Source: Shewanella corallii
GTDB taxonomy: Bacteria; Pseudomonadota; Gammaproteobacteria; Enterobacterales; Shewanellaceae
NCBI RefSeq assembly: GCF_023349125.1
Contig: NZ_JAKIKT010000003.1
Span: 434,001 to 498,000 of the forward strand
Direction of reading: 5' to 3'
DNA: 64,000 nt
The translations under genes and the position numbers were made by a program. The notes beneath the pieces were generated by a model, which was given only the letters and a program-made list of their open reading frames with translations, was not told where the DNA came from and did no database searches. Positions 1-8,871 of this stretch are shown here, piece after piece (the stretch's first letter is position 1; each line of letters begins with the position of its first letter).

Positions 1-1
1 G

Positions 2-43
2 GTACTGGAAGGTGCCCAGTTCAGAGTCAGACTACCGGTATAA
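2..43 (+). CDS. C-terminal end of a truncated gene, possibly a sensor histidine kinase
   Basis: An open frame enters from the left edge and ends at a TAA six bases before the stop of the convergent oxygenase gene. The 13 visible residues (VLEGAQFRVRLPV) resemble the last beta strand of the HATPase domain in sensor histidine kinases, where a G-x-x-F-x-V/I-x-L-P ending is common. Only the tail can be seen, so the family is a guess from one short motif. The frame could also be open by chance. Confidence 0.35.
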   Translation, partial: VLEGAQFRVRLPV

Positions 44-48
44 CCCCA

Positions 49-747
49 CTACTTGCCTGGCTGACCATATAACTGCTCAGCCCGGTTAAACATAATCCAG
101 GAGGTGGCAATATACTTGTCACCGCTCAAGGGCTTGTTACCTCTGTGGGAGTGGGTAAATGCCGCAGGGGCAATCACCATGGTGCCTTTGGTGGGACGTA
201 CTTTACGGCCCTGATAAAAAAACTCGGTCTCGCCGCCCTCTTCCACATCATTGAGATAGAACATATAGAGCACCACTCTGTGCAGGGCTTCGTTGTGGCC
301 TGCCTGGGGAAACTGCTCTGAATGCCAGTGAGGGTAACCGCCCTTTGCCTGCTCATACTTCTGAATATTAATGGTGCCACTGCGATACAGGTAACGGATT
401 AGCGCTTCAGTTCTGGGTCGTCCCAACTGTTCAAAGTTATCCGGCGTGAGGGTCACTGGCTTTCCAGCTTCATCCGCGACCTGAACCGCCACAGCTCCCA
501 TCATGGCCAGCGGATATTTATTGAAATAATCTACTGATGTGGCAAGGGTATATTGCAGCAGCTCGTTTCGAACACCATCCAGCTCACGGTGCGCATCCAA
601 CATCAGATCCATACTGAGTTTCTTTTCCGGATCGACGCCGTGCCCCGTATGTCCTGGCGTCACCCCCTGATGCTTGTCAAAGGTCTCAATCAAGCGGTCA
701 CAAAATTCATCCGGCAGCGCGTTGGGGTAAACTTCAATAAAATCCAT
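49..747 (-). CDS. 2-oxoglutarate/Fe(II)-dependent oxygenase, prolyl 4-hydroxylase-like
   Basis: A 232-residue soluble protein with the double-stranded beta-helix signatures of 2OG-Fe(II) oxygenases. The proximal metal site is at H142-S143-E144, within YPHWHSEQ. The distal histidine is H199 or H201 in FTHSHRG, and K211 is placed to bind the 2-oxoglutarate carboxylate. The stretch around residues 158-175 (VVLYMFYLNDVEEGGETEFF) is typical of prolyl-4-hydroxylase-type enzymes. The proximal motif is HxE rather than the usual HxD. The ATG follows an AGGTAA-like ribosome site. The substrate cannot be told. The gene is not in an obvious operon: the AEC gene upstream on the same strand is 67 bp away, and a different gene converges from the left. 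Confidence 0.8.
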   Translation of the reverse strand: MDFIEVYPNALPDEFCDRLIETFDKHQGVTPGHTGHGVDPEKKLSMDLMLDAHRELDGVRNELLQYTLATSVDYFNKYPLAMMGAVAVQVADEAGKPVTLTPDNFEQLGRPRTEALIRYLYRSGTINIQKYEQAKGGYPHWHSEQFPQAGHNEALHRVVLYMFYLNDVEEGGETEFFYQGRKVRPTKGTMVIAPAAFTHSHRGNKPLSGDKYIATSWIMFNRAEQLYGQPGK

Positions 748-814
748 GGTGTTACCTGTTTGTTATAGTCCCTGTCTGGCTCCACTATAAAGAGACAACC
801 CCACAGCTGCAATC

Positions 815-1714
815 TCAGCTCAGCAACCACAACCAAAAACTGACGCTCACAACGGCCAGCGTGCTTGACAGTACCACAGCACCGGCGATCTCTTTCTCAT
901 GCTGTTTGACCTGGACCGCTATCAAATAAGCATTCACTCCCAATGGACTGGCGGCCAACAGCACGGTAACTGCCCGCTCAAGCGAACTCAGTTCAAGGCT
1001 ACTGCCAAGCCAATAGACCATAGCGGGCAACAGCAGCAACTTAACCAAAGACAGCGACACAACAGAAGTCATGGCACCGGACAATCGATATTGATTCAGA
1101 TTGGCGCCGAGCACAAACAGGGCACAGGGAATGGCTGGCTTGGCGAGCATCTCGAGGGCGGCATCCAGAGTGACGGGTAAGCTCAGTCCCAACACATTGC
1201 CAAGTAAGCCCAACCCTATGCTGGACACTACAGGGTTAAACACCAGGCTTTTAATCAGCTCCAGCGGCTTGCCAAAGCCACTGATCACAAAAGTCAGCCC
1301 AAACAGCACTGCGCTGTGAAACGGGATAATCAGGAAGACATTGGCCATTTGCGCCTCGCCGTATGCGGCGATAATCACGGGCAAACCTACGAGCAGTGTG
1401 TTGGAATAACTGCCCCCCAACCCCAGCACTGCACTGTGTTTAACGCCCCTTGTGCCAATCAGCGCAGCGACCGCAAGAGTCAGCAGAAACACGCTGACCA
1501 CAGGCAGATAAAACGCCATCAACACAGCGGGATTGAGGCTGGACTCAAGTGGCACCTTGAGCATGGCAGAAAATAACAGCGCAGGAATACAGATATAAAA
1601 GGCCAGTACACTGACACCTTTGACCATCTCAGCAGAAAACCAGCGACTGCGGGACGCGCCATATCCGCAGGCAGCCACCAGCAGTAAGGGAAGAATTATC
1701 TCGACTATCGACAT
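815..1714 (-). CDS. AEC (auxin efflux carrier) family permease
   Basis: A 299-residue inner-membrane protein of about ten hydrophobic segments in the two-halves pattern of the AEC/Mem_trans family. A conserved-looking glycine- and asparagine-rich region is present in the middle (LGGSYSNTLLVGLPVI near residue 100), and a second (ASPLGVNAYLIAVQ) lies near residue 260. Bacterial members export or exchange small organic acids or amino acids, and the substrate is not evident here. It lies downstream of sucD on the same strand, but the sucD terminator separates them, so it probably has its own promoter. Confidence 0.85.
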   Translation of the reverse strand: MSIVEIILPLLLVAACGYGASRSRWFSAEMVKGVSVLAFYICIPALLFSAMLKVPLESSLNPAVLMAFYLPVVSVFLLTLAVAALIGTRGVKHSAVLGLGGSYSNTLLVGLPVIIAAYGEAQMANVFLIIPFHSAVLFGLTFVISGFGKPLELIKSLVFNPVVSSIGLGLLGNVLGLSLPVTLDAALEMLAKPAIPCALFVLGANLNQYRLSGAMTSVVSLSLVKLLLLPAMVYWLGSSLELSSLERAVTVLLAASPLGVNAYLIAVQVKQHEKEIAGAVVLSSTLAVVSVSFWLWLLS

Positions 1715-1731
1715 AGGCCTAAAAATCCCAC

Positions 1732-1760
1732 AAAAAAGGCGCTCATCACAGAGCGCCTTT
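1732..1760 (-). terminator. Rho-independent terminator of the sdh-suc operon
   Basis: A perfect 10-bp stem (AAAGGCGCTC at 1735-1744 with GAGCGCCTTT at 1751-1760) and a 6-base loop. It is followed on the minus strand by a run of six T. It starts 16 bp after the sucD stop. Confidence 0.85.
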
Positions 1761-1776
1761 CTCTACTCCGGTTGGA

Positions 1777-2649
1777 TTACCAACCAGTCTTTTCACGCAG
1801 TGCGCGACCAATGTCAGCCAAAGAGCGAACAGTGGTTACACCGGCAGCTTCCAGCGCAGCAAACTTCTCGTCTGCAGTACCTTTACCACCAGCAATGATG
1901 GCACCGGCGTGGCCCATACGCTTACCGGCTGGCGCAGTAACACCCGCGATATAAGATACCACTGGCTTGGTTACGTTAGCCTTGATGTACTCGGCTGCTT
2001 CTTCTTCAGCAGTACCACCGATTTCACCAATCATTACGATAGCTTCAGTCAGTGGGTCGTTCTGGAACATTTCCAGTACATCGATAAAGTTGGTACCTGG
2101 AATTGGATCACCACCAATACCGACACAGGTAGACTGACCGAAACCTTCGTCAGTGGTCTGCTTAACCGCTTCATAGGTCAGAGTGCCTGAGCGGGAAACA
2201 ATGCCCACTTTACCTGGCTTGTGAATGTGACCTGGCATAATACCAATCTTACATTCGCCTGGCGTGATAACACCCGGGCAGTTAGGGCCAATCATGCGTA
2301 CGCCGGTTTCTTCCAGCTTAACCTTCACGTCCAGCATATCCAGCGTTGGAATACCTTCGGTGATACATACGATCAGCTCAATACCACCGTCGATAGCTTC
2401 GAAGATGGCATCTTTACAGAAAGGTGCAGGCACATAGATAACAGTGGCAGTTGCACCAGTCGCTGCAACAGCTTCTTTTACTGTGTTGAATACAGGCAGG
2501 TCCAGATGAGTCTGACCACCTTTACCCGGAGAAACGCCACCAACCATTTGAGTACCGTAAGCAATCGCCTGCTCAGAATGGAAAGTACCCTGTCCGCCGG
2601 TGAAACCCTGACAGATGACTTTGGTATCTTTGTTGATTAATACAGACAT
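1777..2649 (-). CDS. sucD: Succinyl-CoA synthetase (ADP-forming), alpha subunit
   Basis: With SucC, this subunit interconverts succinyl-CoA and succinate with nucleotide phosphorylation in the TCA cycle. The 290-residue length is normal for SucD. The N-terminal CoA-binding Rossmann domain starts [27 protein letters not shown] up to about residue 27. GPNCPG follows near residue 123. The phospho-histidine loop [10 protein letters not shown] lies near residue 247. The ATG shares one base with the sucC stop (TAATG), which implies translational coupling. It is the last gene of the sdhCDAB-sucABCD block and is followed by a clear terminator. Confidence 0.97.
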   Translation of the reverse strand: MSVLINKDTKVICQGFTGGQGTFHSEQAIAYGTQMVGGVSPGKGGQTHLDLPVFNTVKEAVAATGATATVIYVPAPFCKDAIFEAIDGGIELIVCITEGIPTLDMLDVKVKLEETGVRMIGPNCPGVITPGECKIGIMPGHIHKPGKVGIVSRSGTLTYEAVKQTTDEGFGQSTCVGIGGDPIPGTNFIDVLEMFQNDPLTEAIVMIGEIGGTAEEEAAEYIKANVTKPVVSYIAGVTAPAGKRMGHAGAIIAGGKGTADEKFAALEAAGVTTVRSLADIGRALREKTGW

Positions 2650-3815
2650 TATTTGCCCTCCGCAGCTTTTACAACTTGCTCGGCCGCGTCAGTCAGACTG
2701 GTTGCCGCAATGATATCAAGACCTGAATTAGCCAATACTTCACGACCCAGCTCAGCGTTAGTACCTTCCAGACGAACAACAACTGGAACGTTCACACCAA
2801 CTTCTTTCACTGCACCGATAATGCCTTCAGCAATCATGTCACAACGCACGATACCACCGAAGATGTTAACCAAAACCGCCTTCACATTGTCATCAGACAG
2901 AATGATCTTAAACGCTTCAGCAACACGCTCTTTAGTTGCACCACCACCAACGTCAAGGAAGTTGGCTGGCTTGCCGCCATGCAGGTTAACAATGTCCATG
3001 GTACCCATGGCCAGACCCGCACCGTTCACCATACAACCAACGTTACCGTCCAGCGCAACATAGTTCAGTTCGAACTTGGCAGCATGGGCTTCGCGTGGGT
3101 CATCCTGAGAAGGGTCGTGCATTTCTTTGATTTTAGGCTGACGGAACAGAGCGTTACCATCAACACCAATTTTGCCGTCCAGACAGTGCAGGTTACCTTC
3201 GTCGGTAATCACCAGAGGGTTAATCTCCAGCAGTGCAAAGTCATAGGCGTTAAACATGTTCGCCAGACCCATGAAGATTTTGGTGAACTGCTTCATTTGA
3301 ACTGGGTTCAGGCCCAGTTTGAAGCCAAGGTCACGAGCCTGGTATGGCTGAGGGCCGACCAGTGGATCAATAACGGCTTTGTGGATCAGCTCAGGTGTCT
3401 CTTCAGCCACCTTTTCAATCTCTACACCGCCTTCGGTGGAAGCCATAAATACAACGCGGCGAGTACCACGGTCAACGACCGCACCCAGGTACAGCTCATT
3501 GGCAATGTCCGTGCAGCTTTCTACCAGGATCTTGGCAACAGGCTGACCATTCTCATCTGTCTGGTATGTCACCAGGTTCTTGCCCAGCCAATGCTCGGCA
3601 AATGCTCTGATCTCTTCCTTGTCGCCAGTCACTTTCACACCACCAGCCTTACCACGGCCACCGGCATGAACCTGACACTTAACAACCCACATATTTCCGC
3701 CAATCCGGCCCGCTGCTTCTACCGCTTCTTGAGGGGTATCACAGGCGAAACCTTCTGACACAGGTAATCCATATTCGGCAAACAGGGCTTTTGCCTGATA
3801 CTCATGCAAATTCAT
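2649..3815 (-). CDS. sucC: Succinyl-CoA synthetase (ADP-forming), beta subunit
   Basis: The nucleotide-binding ATP-grasp subunit of succinyl-CoA ligase. Its 388 residues match the E. coli length. The start [19 protein letters not shown] is the family signature. The ATP-grasp region contains [16 protein letters not shown] (about residues 46-61), and the C-terminal ligase domain contains [10 protein letters not shown]. It overlaps sucD by one base. A 97-bp gap with a strong hairpin separates it from sucB upstream. Confidence 0.97.
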   Translation of the reverse strand: MNLHEYQAKALFAEYGLPVSEGFACDTPQEAVEAAGRIGGNMWVVKCQVHAGGRGKAGGVKVTGDKEEIRAFAEHWLGKNLVTYQTDENGQPVAKILVESCTDIANELYLGAVVDRGTRRVVFMASTEGGVEIEKVAEETPELIHKAVIDPLVGPQPYQARDLGFKLGLNPVQMKQFTKIFMGLANMFNAYDFALLEINPLVITDEGNLHCLDGKIGVDGNALFRQPKIKEMHDPSQDDPREAHAAKFELNYVALDGNVGCMVNGAGLAMGTMDIVNLHGGKPANFLDVGGGATKERVAEAFKIILSDDNVKAVLVNIFGGIVRCDMIAEGIIGAVKEVGVNVPVVVRLEGTNAELGREVLANSGLDIIAATSLTDAAEQVVKAAEGK

Positions 3816-3878
3816 GATGATCTATCCATATACTACTTTGTCAGTTCCAACTGGCCCTGGGGACCAATCACGAGGGGT

Positions 3879-3900
3879 GGCCCGCCGCTTACGGCAGGCC
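3879..3900 (-). other. Intra-operon hairpin between sucB and sucC
   Basis: On the minus strand, a 9-bp GC-rich stem (GGCCTGCCG with CGGCGGGCC, one G-U pair) and a TAAG loop fill the sucB-sucC gap. No T-run follows, so it is unlikely to be a full terminator. It could protect the 3' end of the sucAB message or lower sucCD expression. Confidence 0.6.
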
Positions 3901-3912
3901 TTGTCGGCTTGC

Positions 3913-5109
3913 TTAGAGGTCAAGCAGCAGACGGGTTGGGTCTTCCAGGAATTCCTTAATGGTTACCAGGAAGCCCACAGACTCACGACCATCGATAATG
4001 CGGTGGTCGTAGGAAAGTGCCAGGTACATCATAGGCAGGATTTCTACCTGGCCATTTACTGCCATAGGACGGTCCTTGATGGCGTGCATGCCAAGGATCG
4101 CACTTTGGGGCAAATTCAAAATTGGGGTGGACATCAGCGAGCCAAAAACGCCGCCGTTGGTCACGGTGAAGTTACCGCCAGTCATATCATCAACAGTCAG
4201 CTTGCCGTCACGGCCTTTAATCGCCAGTTCACGGACTGCTTTTTCGATTTCAGCCAGAGTCATGGTATCAGTATCACGCAAAACCGGAGTCACCAGGCCA
4301 CGCGGAGTCGATACAGCGATGCTCACATCGAAGTAGTTGTGATAAACCAGATCGTCGCCGTCGATTGACGCGTTAACTTCCGGGAAGCGCTTCAGAGCTT
4401 CGGTCACAGCCTTCACGTAGAAAGACATAAAGCCCAGACGGATACCGTGCTTCTTCTCGAACTCTTCCTGATACTGCTTGCGGATATTCATAATCGGCTT
4501 CATGTTCACCTCGTTAAAGGTGGTGAGCATGGCAGTCGAGTTCTTGGCTTCCAGCAGGCGGTTAGCGATGGTCTTACGCAGACGCGTCATAGGCACACGC
4601 TTCTGACTGCGCTCACCCAGAGGCGCAACCGCTGGAGCGGCCGCGGGTGCAGCACCTTTGTTCTTCACAAAGCTTTCTACATCTTCTTTGGTAATGCGAC
4701 CACCTACACCTGTACCCTTGATCTGGCTGGCGTCAACGCCGTGTTCGGCGATCAGACGACGTACAGACGGGCTCAGAGCGTCATTACTTTCATCGCTTGC
4801 AGCTTCTTCAGCAGCTGGCGCCGGTGCGGCAGCCTGAGCTTCGGCTTTGGTCACTTCCTGACCGGCAACGGCACCTGGCGCAAAGGCAGCAATCACTTGC
4901 TCCGCCAGTACTGTGTCACCTTCCTGGGCCAGGAATTCTGTGATTTGGCCATCTTCAGGGGCAACCACTTCCAGAACTACTTTGTCAGTTTCAATATCAA
5001 CCAGGTTTTGATCACGGGAAACCTGCTCGCCGGGCTGTACATGCCAGGTTGCGATGGTGGCATCGGCAACAGATTCTGGCAGGACGGGTACCTTAATTTC
5101 GATACTCAT
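3913..5109 (-). CDS. sucB: 2-oxoglutarate dehydrogenase E2, dihydrolipoyl succinyltransferase
   Basis: The E2 core of the 2-oxoglutarate dehydrogenase complex, which transfers the succinyl group from lipoyl to CoA. Domain order over 398 residues is as follows. A lipoyl domain carries the modified lysine in [10 protein letters not shown] (about residue 43). An Ala/Pro/Glu-rich linker comes next. The E1/E3-binding domain ([18 protein letters not shown], about 112-130) follows. The catalytic domain ends with SYDHRIIDG and LLLDL, which contain the active-site His and Asp. The gene is 29 bp downstream of sucA. No gene for the E3 subunit (lpd) is in the block. Confidence 0.97.
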   Translation of the reverse strand: MSIEIKVPVLPESVADATIATWHVQPGEQVSRDQNLVDIETDKVVLEVVAPEDGQITEFLAQEGDTVLAEQVIAAFAPGAVAGQEVTKAEAQAAAPAPAAEEAASDESNDALSPSVRRLIAEHGVDASQIKGTGVGGRITKEDVESFVKNKGAAPAAAPAVAPLGERSQKRVPMTRLRKTIANRLLEAKNSTAMLTTFNEVNMKPIMNIRKQYQEEFEKKHGIRLGFMSFYVKAVTEALKRFPEVNASIDGDDLVYHNYFDVSIAVSTPRGLVTPVLRDTDTMTLAEIEKAVRELAIKGRDGKLTVDDMTGGNFTVTNGGVFGSLMSTPILNLPQSAILGMHAIKDRPMAVNGQVEILPMMYLALSYDHRIIDGRESVGFLVTIKEFLEDPTRLLLDL

Positions 5110-5138
5110 GGATCAATATCCTTTTTTATAAATGTCTA

Positions 5139-7961
5139 TTACTTTAGATTCAGTGCGTCATTGACGAGCTGCTGCTGTTGCATATTGTGCAGCTCAGGGT
5201 AACCACAGGCCGGGGCGGCAGAGGCTTCACGCCCTGCATAGGTCAAAGTTGCGCCCTTGGGAATGGCTGTCCAGAAATGGTGCTGACTACAGTACCAGGC
5301 GCCCTGATTTTGAGGCTCCTCCTGACACCAGACGAACTCCTTCACGTGCTGGTATTTCTCCAGCTCGGCGTCCATTTCTGCATGTGGGAATGGATATAAC
5401 TGCTCCACCCTGACAATGGCGATATTATTCAGACCTTCCTTGCGGCGACGTTCCAGCAGTTCGAAATAAACCTTACCGCTACAGAACACCACACGATCCA
5501 CTTTGCTCGGATCTTGCTCATCAATCTCGCTGATCACATTCTGGAAGGTACCGTTTGCCAGTTCTTCCATGCTGGATACCGCCAACGGGTGACGCAGCAG
5601 AGACTTTGGTGACATCACAATCAGTGGACGACGCATAGGACGCACCACCTGACGACGCAGCATGTGGTACACCTGCGCCGGCGTAGACGGCACACACACC
5701 TGCATGTTGTGGTCGGCACACAGCTGCAGGAAGCGCTCGAGACGGGCACTGGAGTGCTCTGGTCCCTGACCTTCATAGCCGTGTGGCAGCAGCATGGTCA
5801 GACCACACAAACGGCCCCACTTCTGCTCGCCTGATGAAACAAACTGATCGATAACAACCTGAGCACAGTTTACAAAGTCACCGAACTGAGCTTCCCAGAT
5901 AGTCAGACCACCTGGCTCTGCAGTGGCATAACCATATTCAAACGCCAGGACAGAAGCTTCAGACAACACAGAGTCGGTAATGTCGATTGGCCCCTGCTCG
6001 TCCGCCACATTACGCAGAGGCAAATAGGTAGTGCCATCATTCTGGTTATGCAGCACAGCGTGACGATGGAAAAAGGTGCCACGGCCGGAATCCTGACCGG
6101 TAATACGAACCCGCTTTTTATCTTCCAGAATAGTGGCGTAGGCGAGTGTCTCGGCAAAACCCCAGTCCAACAGCTTTTCGCCACTCGCCATGGCAGAACG
6201 GTCTTTGTACAACTTGGCTACACGGGACTGCAGCTTGTGGCTTTCAGGCACGTCGGTCAAACGACTGGCCAGACTCTGCAGGCGCTCCATCGGCAACGTA
6301 GGCTCGTAGGCCACATCCCAGTCATGACCGATAAAGGGAGACCAGTCCACTGAGTGCAGCGTCATGGGACGCCACTCTTTGACCACGCACTCTCCCTGAT
6401 CCAGGGCTTCACGATAGTCATTAATCATGCCGGTAACGTCATCTGCGCCCAGGGAGCCTTCAGCGATTAACTGATCCGCATACAGCTTACGCGGGGTTGG
6501 GTGCTTTTTAATCTTGGCATACATCAACGGCTGGGTGGCACTTGGCTCATCAGCTTCGTTGTGACCGTGACGACGGTAACACACCAGGTCAATCACTACG
6601 TCGCGACGGAAAGTATTGCGATAATCCACAGCCAGACGTGATACAAAGGCAACCGCTTCAGGGTCGTCTGCATTCACGTGGAAAATAGGCGCCTGTACCA
6701 TCTTGGCAATATCGGTACAGTACTCAGTAGAGCGAACATCCTGATGCAATGAAGTGGTAAAGCCCACCTGGTTGTTCACCACGATGCGGATGCTGCCACC
6801 AATTTTAAAGCCACGGGTCTGAGACATGTTGAATGTCTCCTGCACAATACCCTGACCGGTAATCGCGCTGTCACCATGGATGGTGATCGGCATCACCTGC
6901 AGTCCCGTATCACACTGACGACGGTCCTGACGGGCACGTACAGATCCCATAACAACCGGGTTCACAATTTCCAGATGCGATGGGTTAAAGGCCAGCGCCA
7001 GATGCAGGTTGCCACCGGGTGTTTCAAAATCTGATGAGAAGCCCTGATGATACTTAACATCACCTGAGCCCAGTTCTGCTTTGTGTTTACCGGCAAATTC
7101 ATCAAACAGTTCGCCCGGACGCTTACCCAGTACGTTAACCAGGAGATTCAGACGTCCACGGTGAGCCATACCGATAACAATTTCTTTGGTGCCGGCTTCG
7201 CCAGCCTGATACAGGATTTCCCGCATCATAGGCACAAGCGCATCACCACCTTCCAGCGAGAAACGCTTGGCACCAGGGAACTTGGCACCCAGGTACTTTT
7301 CCATACCTTCAGCGGCGTTCAGACCTTCAAGAATACGGGTCTTCTCTTCTTTGGAAAGTTGGGCTTTGCCCATGGTCGGCTCGAGACGTTGCTGAATCCA
7401 ACGCTTCTCTTCCGTATCTGTGATATGCATGTACTCGGCGCCGATGGAGCCGCAGTAGGTCGCCTTCAGAGCGTTAATCAGCTCGGAAAGCTTCATGGTC
7501 TCGCCGCCGTGAGCGAATGAGCCCGTGTTGAATTCACGGTCCATATCGTCGGCGTCAAGGCCGTGGAATGCTGGATTCAATTCTTTGACAGGTTCACGCT
7601 TCCACAGGCCCAGGGGGTCAAGGTTAGCGTTCTGGTGACCACGGAAACGGTGTGCATTGATCATCTGCAGCACCTTAACCTGTTTGGCATCCAATTCTGG
7701 ATCCGATACCCGGCTTGCGCCGCCTCGGCGAGTATCCAGTGCCAAACTACGGAAGTAGTCGCGAACTTTGGAATGTGCGGCTTCCGGGGCATCTATAGCT
7801 GACCCGTTAACCACTGGGAGATTATCGAATACCGCCCGCCAGTCGTCAGTGACCGATGAGGGATCGTCCTGATAGGCCTCATACATCTCTTCGACATAGG
7901 TCGAATTAGCACCACTCAGGTGAGATGAATCGAGCCAGGCTTTCATAGTGCCTTGGTGCAT
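5139..7961 (-). CDS. sucA: 2-oxoglutarate dehydrogenase E1 component
   Basis: The thiamine-diphosphate-dependent decarboxylase of the 2-oxoglutarate dehydrogenase complex, about 940 residues. It shows the N-terminal E2-binding segment (MHQGTMKAWLDSSHLSGANS), then FSLEGGDALVPM, GMAHRGRLNLLVNVLG, HGDSAITGQGIVQE and the pyrimidine-domain region with GYEGQGPEHSSAR. The ATG at 7961 is chosen because AAAGGA lies 6-7 bases upstream and the homologues start MH-G-MKAW. A TTG five codons further upstream would overlap that ribosome site. It follows sdhB after 187 bp containing a long hairpin. Confidence 0.95.
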   Translation of the reverse strand: MHQGTMKAWLDSSHLSGANSTYVEEMYEAYQDDPSSVTDDWRAVFDNLPVVNGSAIDAPEAAHSKVRDYFRSLALDTRRGGASRVSDPELDAKQVKVLQMINAHRFRGHQNANLDPLGLWKREPVKELNPAFHGLDADDMDREFNTGSFAHGGETMKLSELINALKATYCGSIGAEYMHITDTEEKRWIQQRLEPTMGKAQLSKEEKTRILEGLNAAEGMEKYLGAKFPGAKRFSLEGGDALVPMMREILYQAGEAGTKEIVIGMAHRGRLNLLVNVLGKRPGELFDEFAGKHKAELGSGDVKYHQGFSSDFETPGGNLHLALAFNPSHLEIVNPVVMGSVRARQDRRQCDTGLQVMPITIHGDSAITGQGIVQETFNMSQTRGFKIGGSIRIVVNNQVGFTTSLHQDVRSTEYCTDIAKMVQAPIFHVNADDPEAVAFVSRLAVDYRNTFRRDVVIDLVCYRRHGHNEADEPSATQPLMYAKIKKHPTPRKLYADQLIAEGSLGADDVTGMINDYREALDQGECVVKEWRPMTLHSVDWSPFIGHDWDVAYEPTLPMERLQSLASRLTDVPESHKLQSRVAKLYKDRSAMASGEKLLDWGFAETLAYATILEDKKRVRITGQDSGRGTFFHRHAVLHNQNDGTTYLPLRNVADEQGPIDITDSVLSEASVLAFEYGYATAEPGGLTIWEAQFGDFVNCAQVVIDQFVSSGEQKWGRLCGLTMLLPHGYEGQGPEHSSARLERFLQLCADHNMQVCVPSTPAQVYHMLRRQVVRPMRRPLIVMSPKSLLRHPLAVSSMEELANGTFQNVISEIDEQDPSKVDRVVFCSGKVYFELLERRRKEGLNNIAIVRVEQLYPFPHAEMDAELEKYQHVKEFVWCQEEPQNQGAWYCSQHHFWTAIPKGATLTYAGREASAAPACGYPELHNMQQQQLVNDALNLK

Positions 7962-8052
7962 TGCTATTCCTTTCAAACTTGATACACGTGCTTAGCTTTT
8001 TGGCCCAGCGTAATACTATATTCTGCCGCCCCGGAATCCCATCCAATGGCGC

Positions 8053-8105
8053 GTGTCATCCCTGACACAAAAGAGTCACTTTCCCATAATGAGGAAAGTG
8101 ACTCT
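8053..8105 (-). other. Strong hairpin between sdhB and sucA, partial terminator or processing site
   Basis: A perfect 13-bp inverted repeat (8072-8084 with 8093-8105, 8-base loop) is followed on the minus strand by TTTTG. Directly after it comes a small repeat, GTGTCA-N4-TGACAC (8053-8068). The stem is strong and the T-run short, so termination would be partial. That would let some sdh transcription continue into sucAB. A weak -10-like TATAGT lies at about 8017-8022 further towards sucA, without a good -35. Confidence 0.65.
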
Positions 8106-8148
8106 CAATGAGCTACCTGATTATAGGTTGTTGCTCAGTATCTTGCAT

Positions 8149-8856
8149 CTATACCGCCCGGTTTAACAGCATGGATTTGATATGACCAATCGCTTTGGTA
8201 GGGTTCAGACCCTTTGGACATACATCCACACAGTTCATGATGCTGTGACAGCGGAACACACTGTAGGCATCATCCAGATCAGCCAGACGCTCATCAGTTG
8301 CAGTATCACGGCTGTCGATCAGGAAGCGGTATGCGTGCAGCAAACCACTCGGCCCCACGAACTTGTCCGGATTCCACCAGAAGGATGGACAGGCAGTAGA
8401 ACAGCAGGCACACATGATGCACTCGTACAGTCCATCAAGATGTGCACGCTCTTCAGGGCTTTGCAGGTGCTCACGGGCAGGCTTCTTCTCATCGTTAATC
8501 AGGTACGGCTTAATACGCTCGTACTGCTGATAGAACTGAGACAGGTCAACTACCAGGTCACGCACTACCGGCATACCGGGCAGTGGGCGAATCACCACCT
8601 TCTTACCTTTGAAGGTAGAGATAGGCGTAATACAAGCCAGACCGTTCTTGCCGTTCATGTTCATGCCATCAGAGCCACAAACCCCTTCACGACAGGAGCG
8701 ACGGAAAACCAGGCTGGTATCCTGCTCTTTCAGCAGTAACAGAGCATCCAGCACCATCATATCGACGCCTTCGTCCACTTCCAGGGTGTAGTCCTGCATA
8801 CGTGGCTTGGTATCTACATCCGGGTTGTAACGATAGATAGAAAATTCGAGTTTCAT
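8149..8856 (-). CDS. sdhB: Succinate dehydrogenase iron-sulfur subunit
   Basis: The electron-transfer subunit of complex II, 235 residues. The [2Fe-2S] ligands are in CREGVCGSDGMNMNGKNGLAC (about residues 55-75, counted with the flanking Cys). The [4Fe-4S] and [3Fe-4S] ligands are in CIMCACCSTACPSFWWN and CHSIMNCVDVCPKGLNP. The gene is 15 bp downstream of sdhA in the conserved order C-D-A-B. Confidence 0.97.
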   Translation of the reverse strand: MKLEFSIYRYNPDVDTKPRMQDYTLEVDEGVDMMVLDALLLLKEQDTSLVFRRSCREGVCGSDGMNMNGKNGLACITPISTFKGKKVVIRPLPGMPVVRDLVVDLSQFYQQYERIKPYLINDEKKPAREHLQSPEERAHLDGLYECIMCACCSTACPSFWWNPDKFVGPSGLLHAYRFLIDSRDTATDERLADLDDAYSVFRCHSIMNCVDVCPKGLNPTKAIGHIKSMLLNRAV

Positions 8857-8871
8857 CGTTTCATCCCCTCC

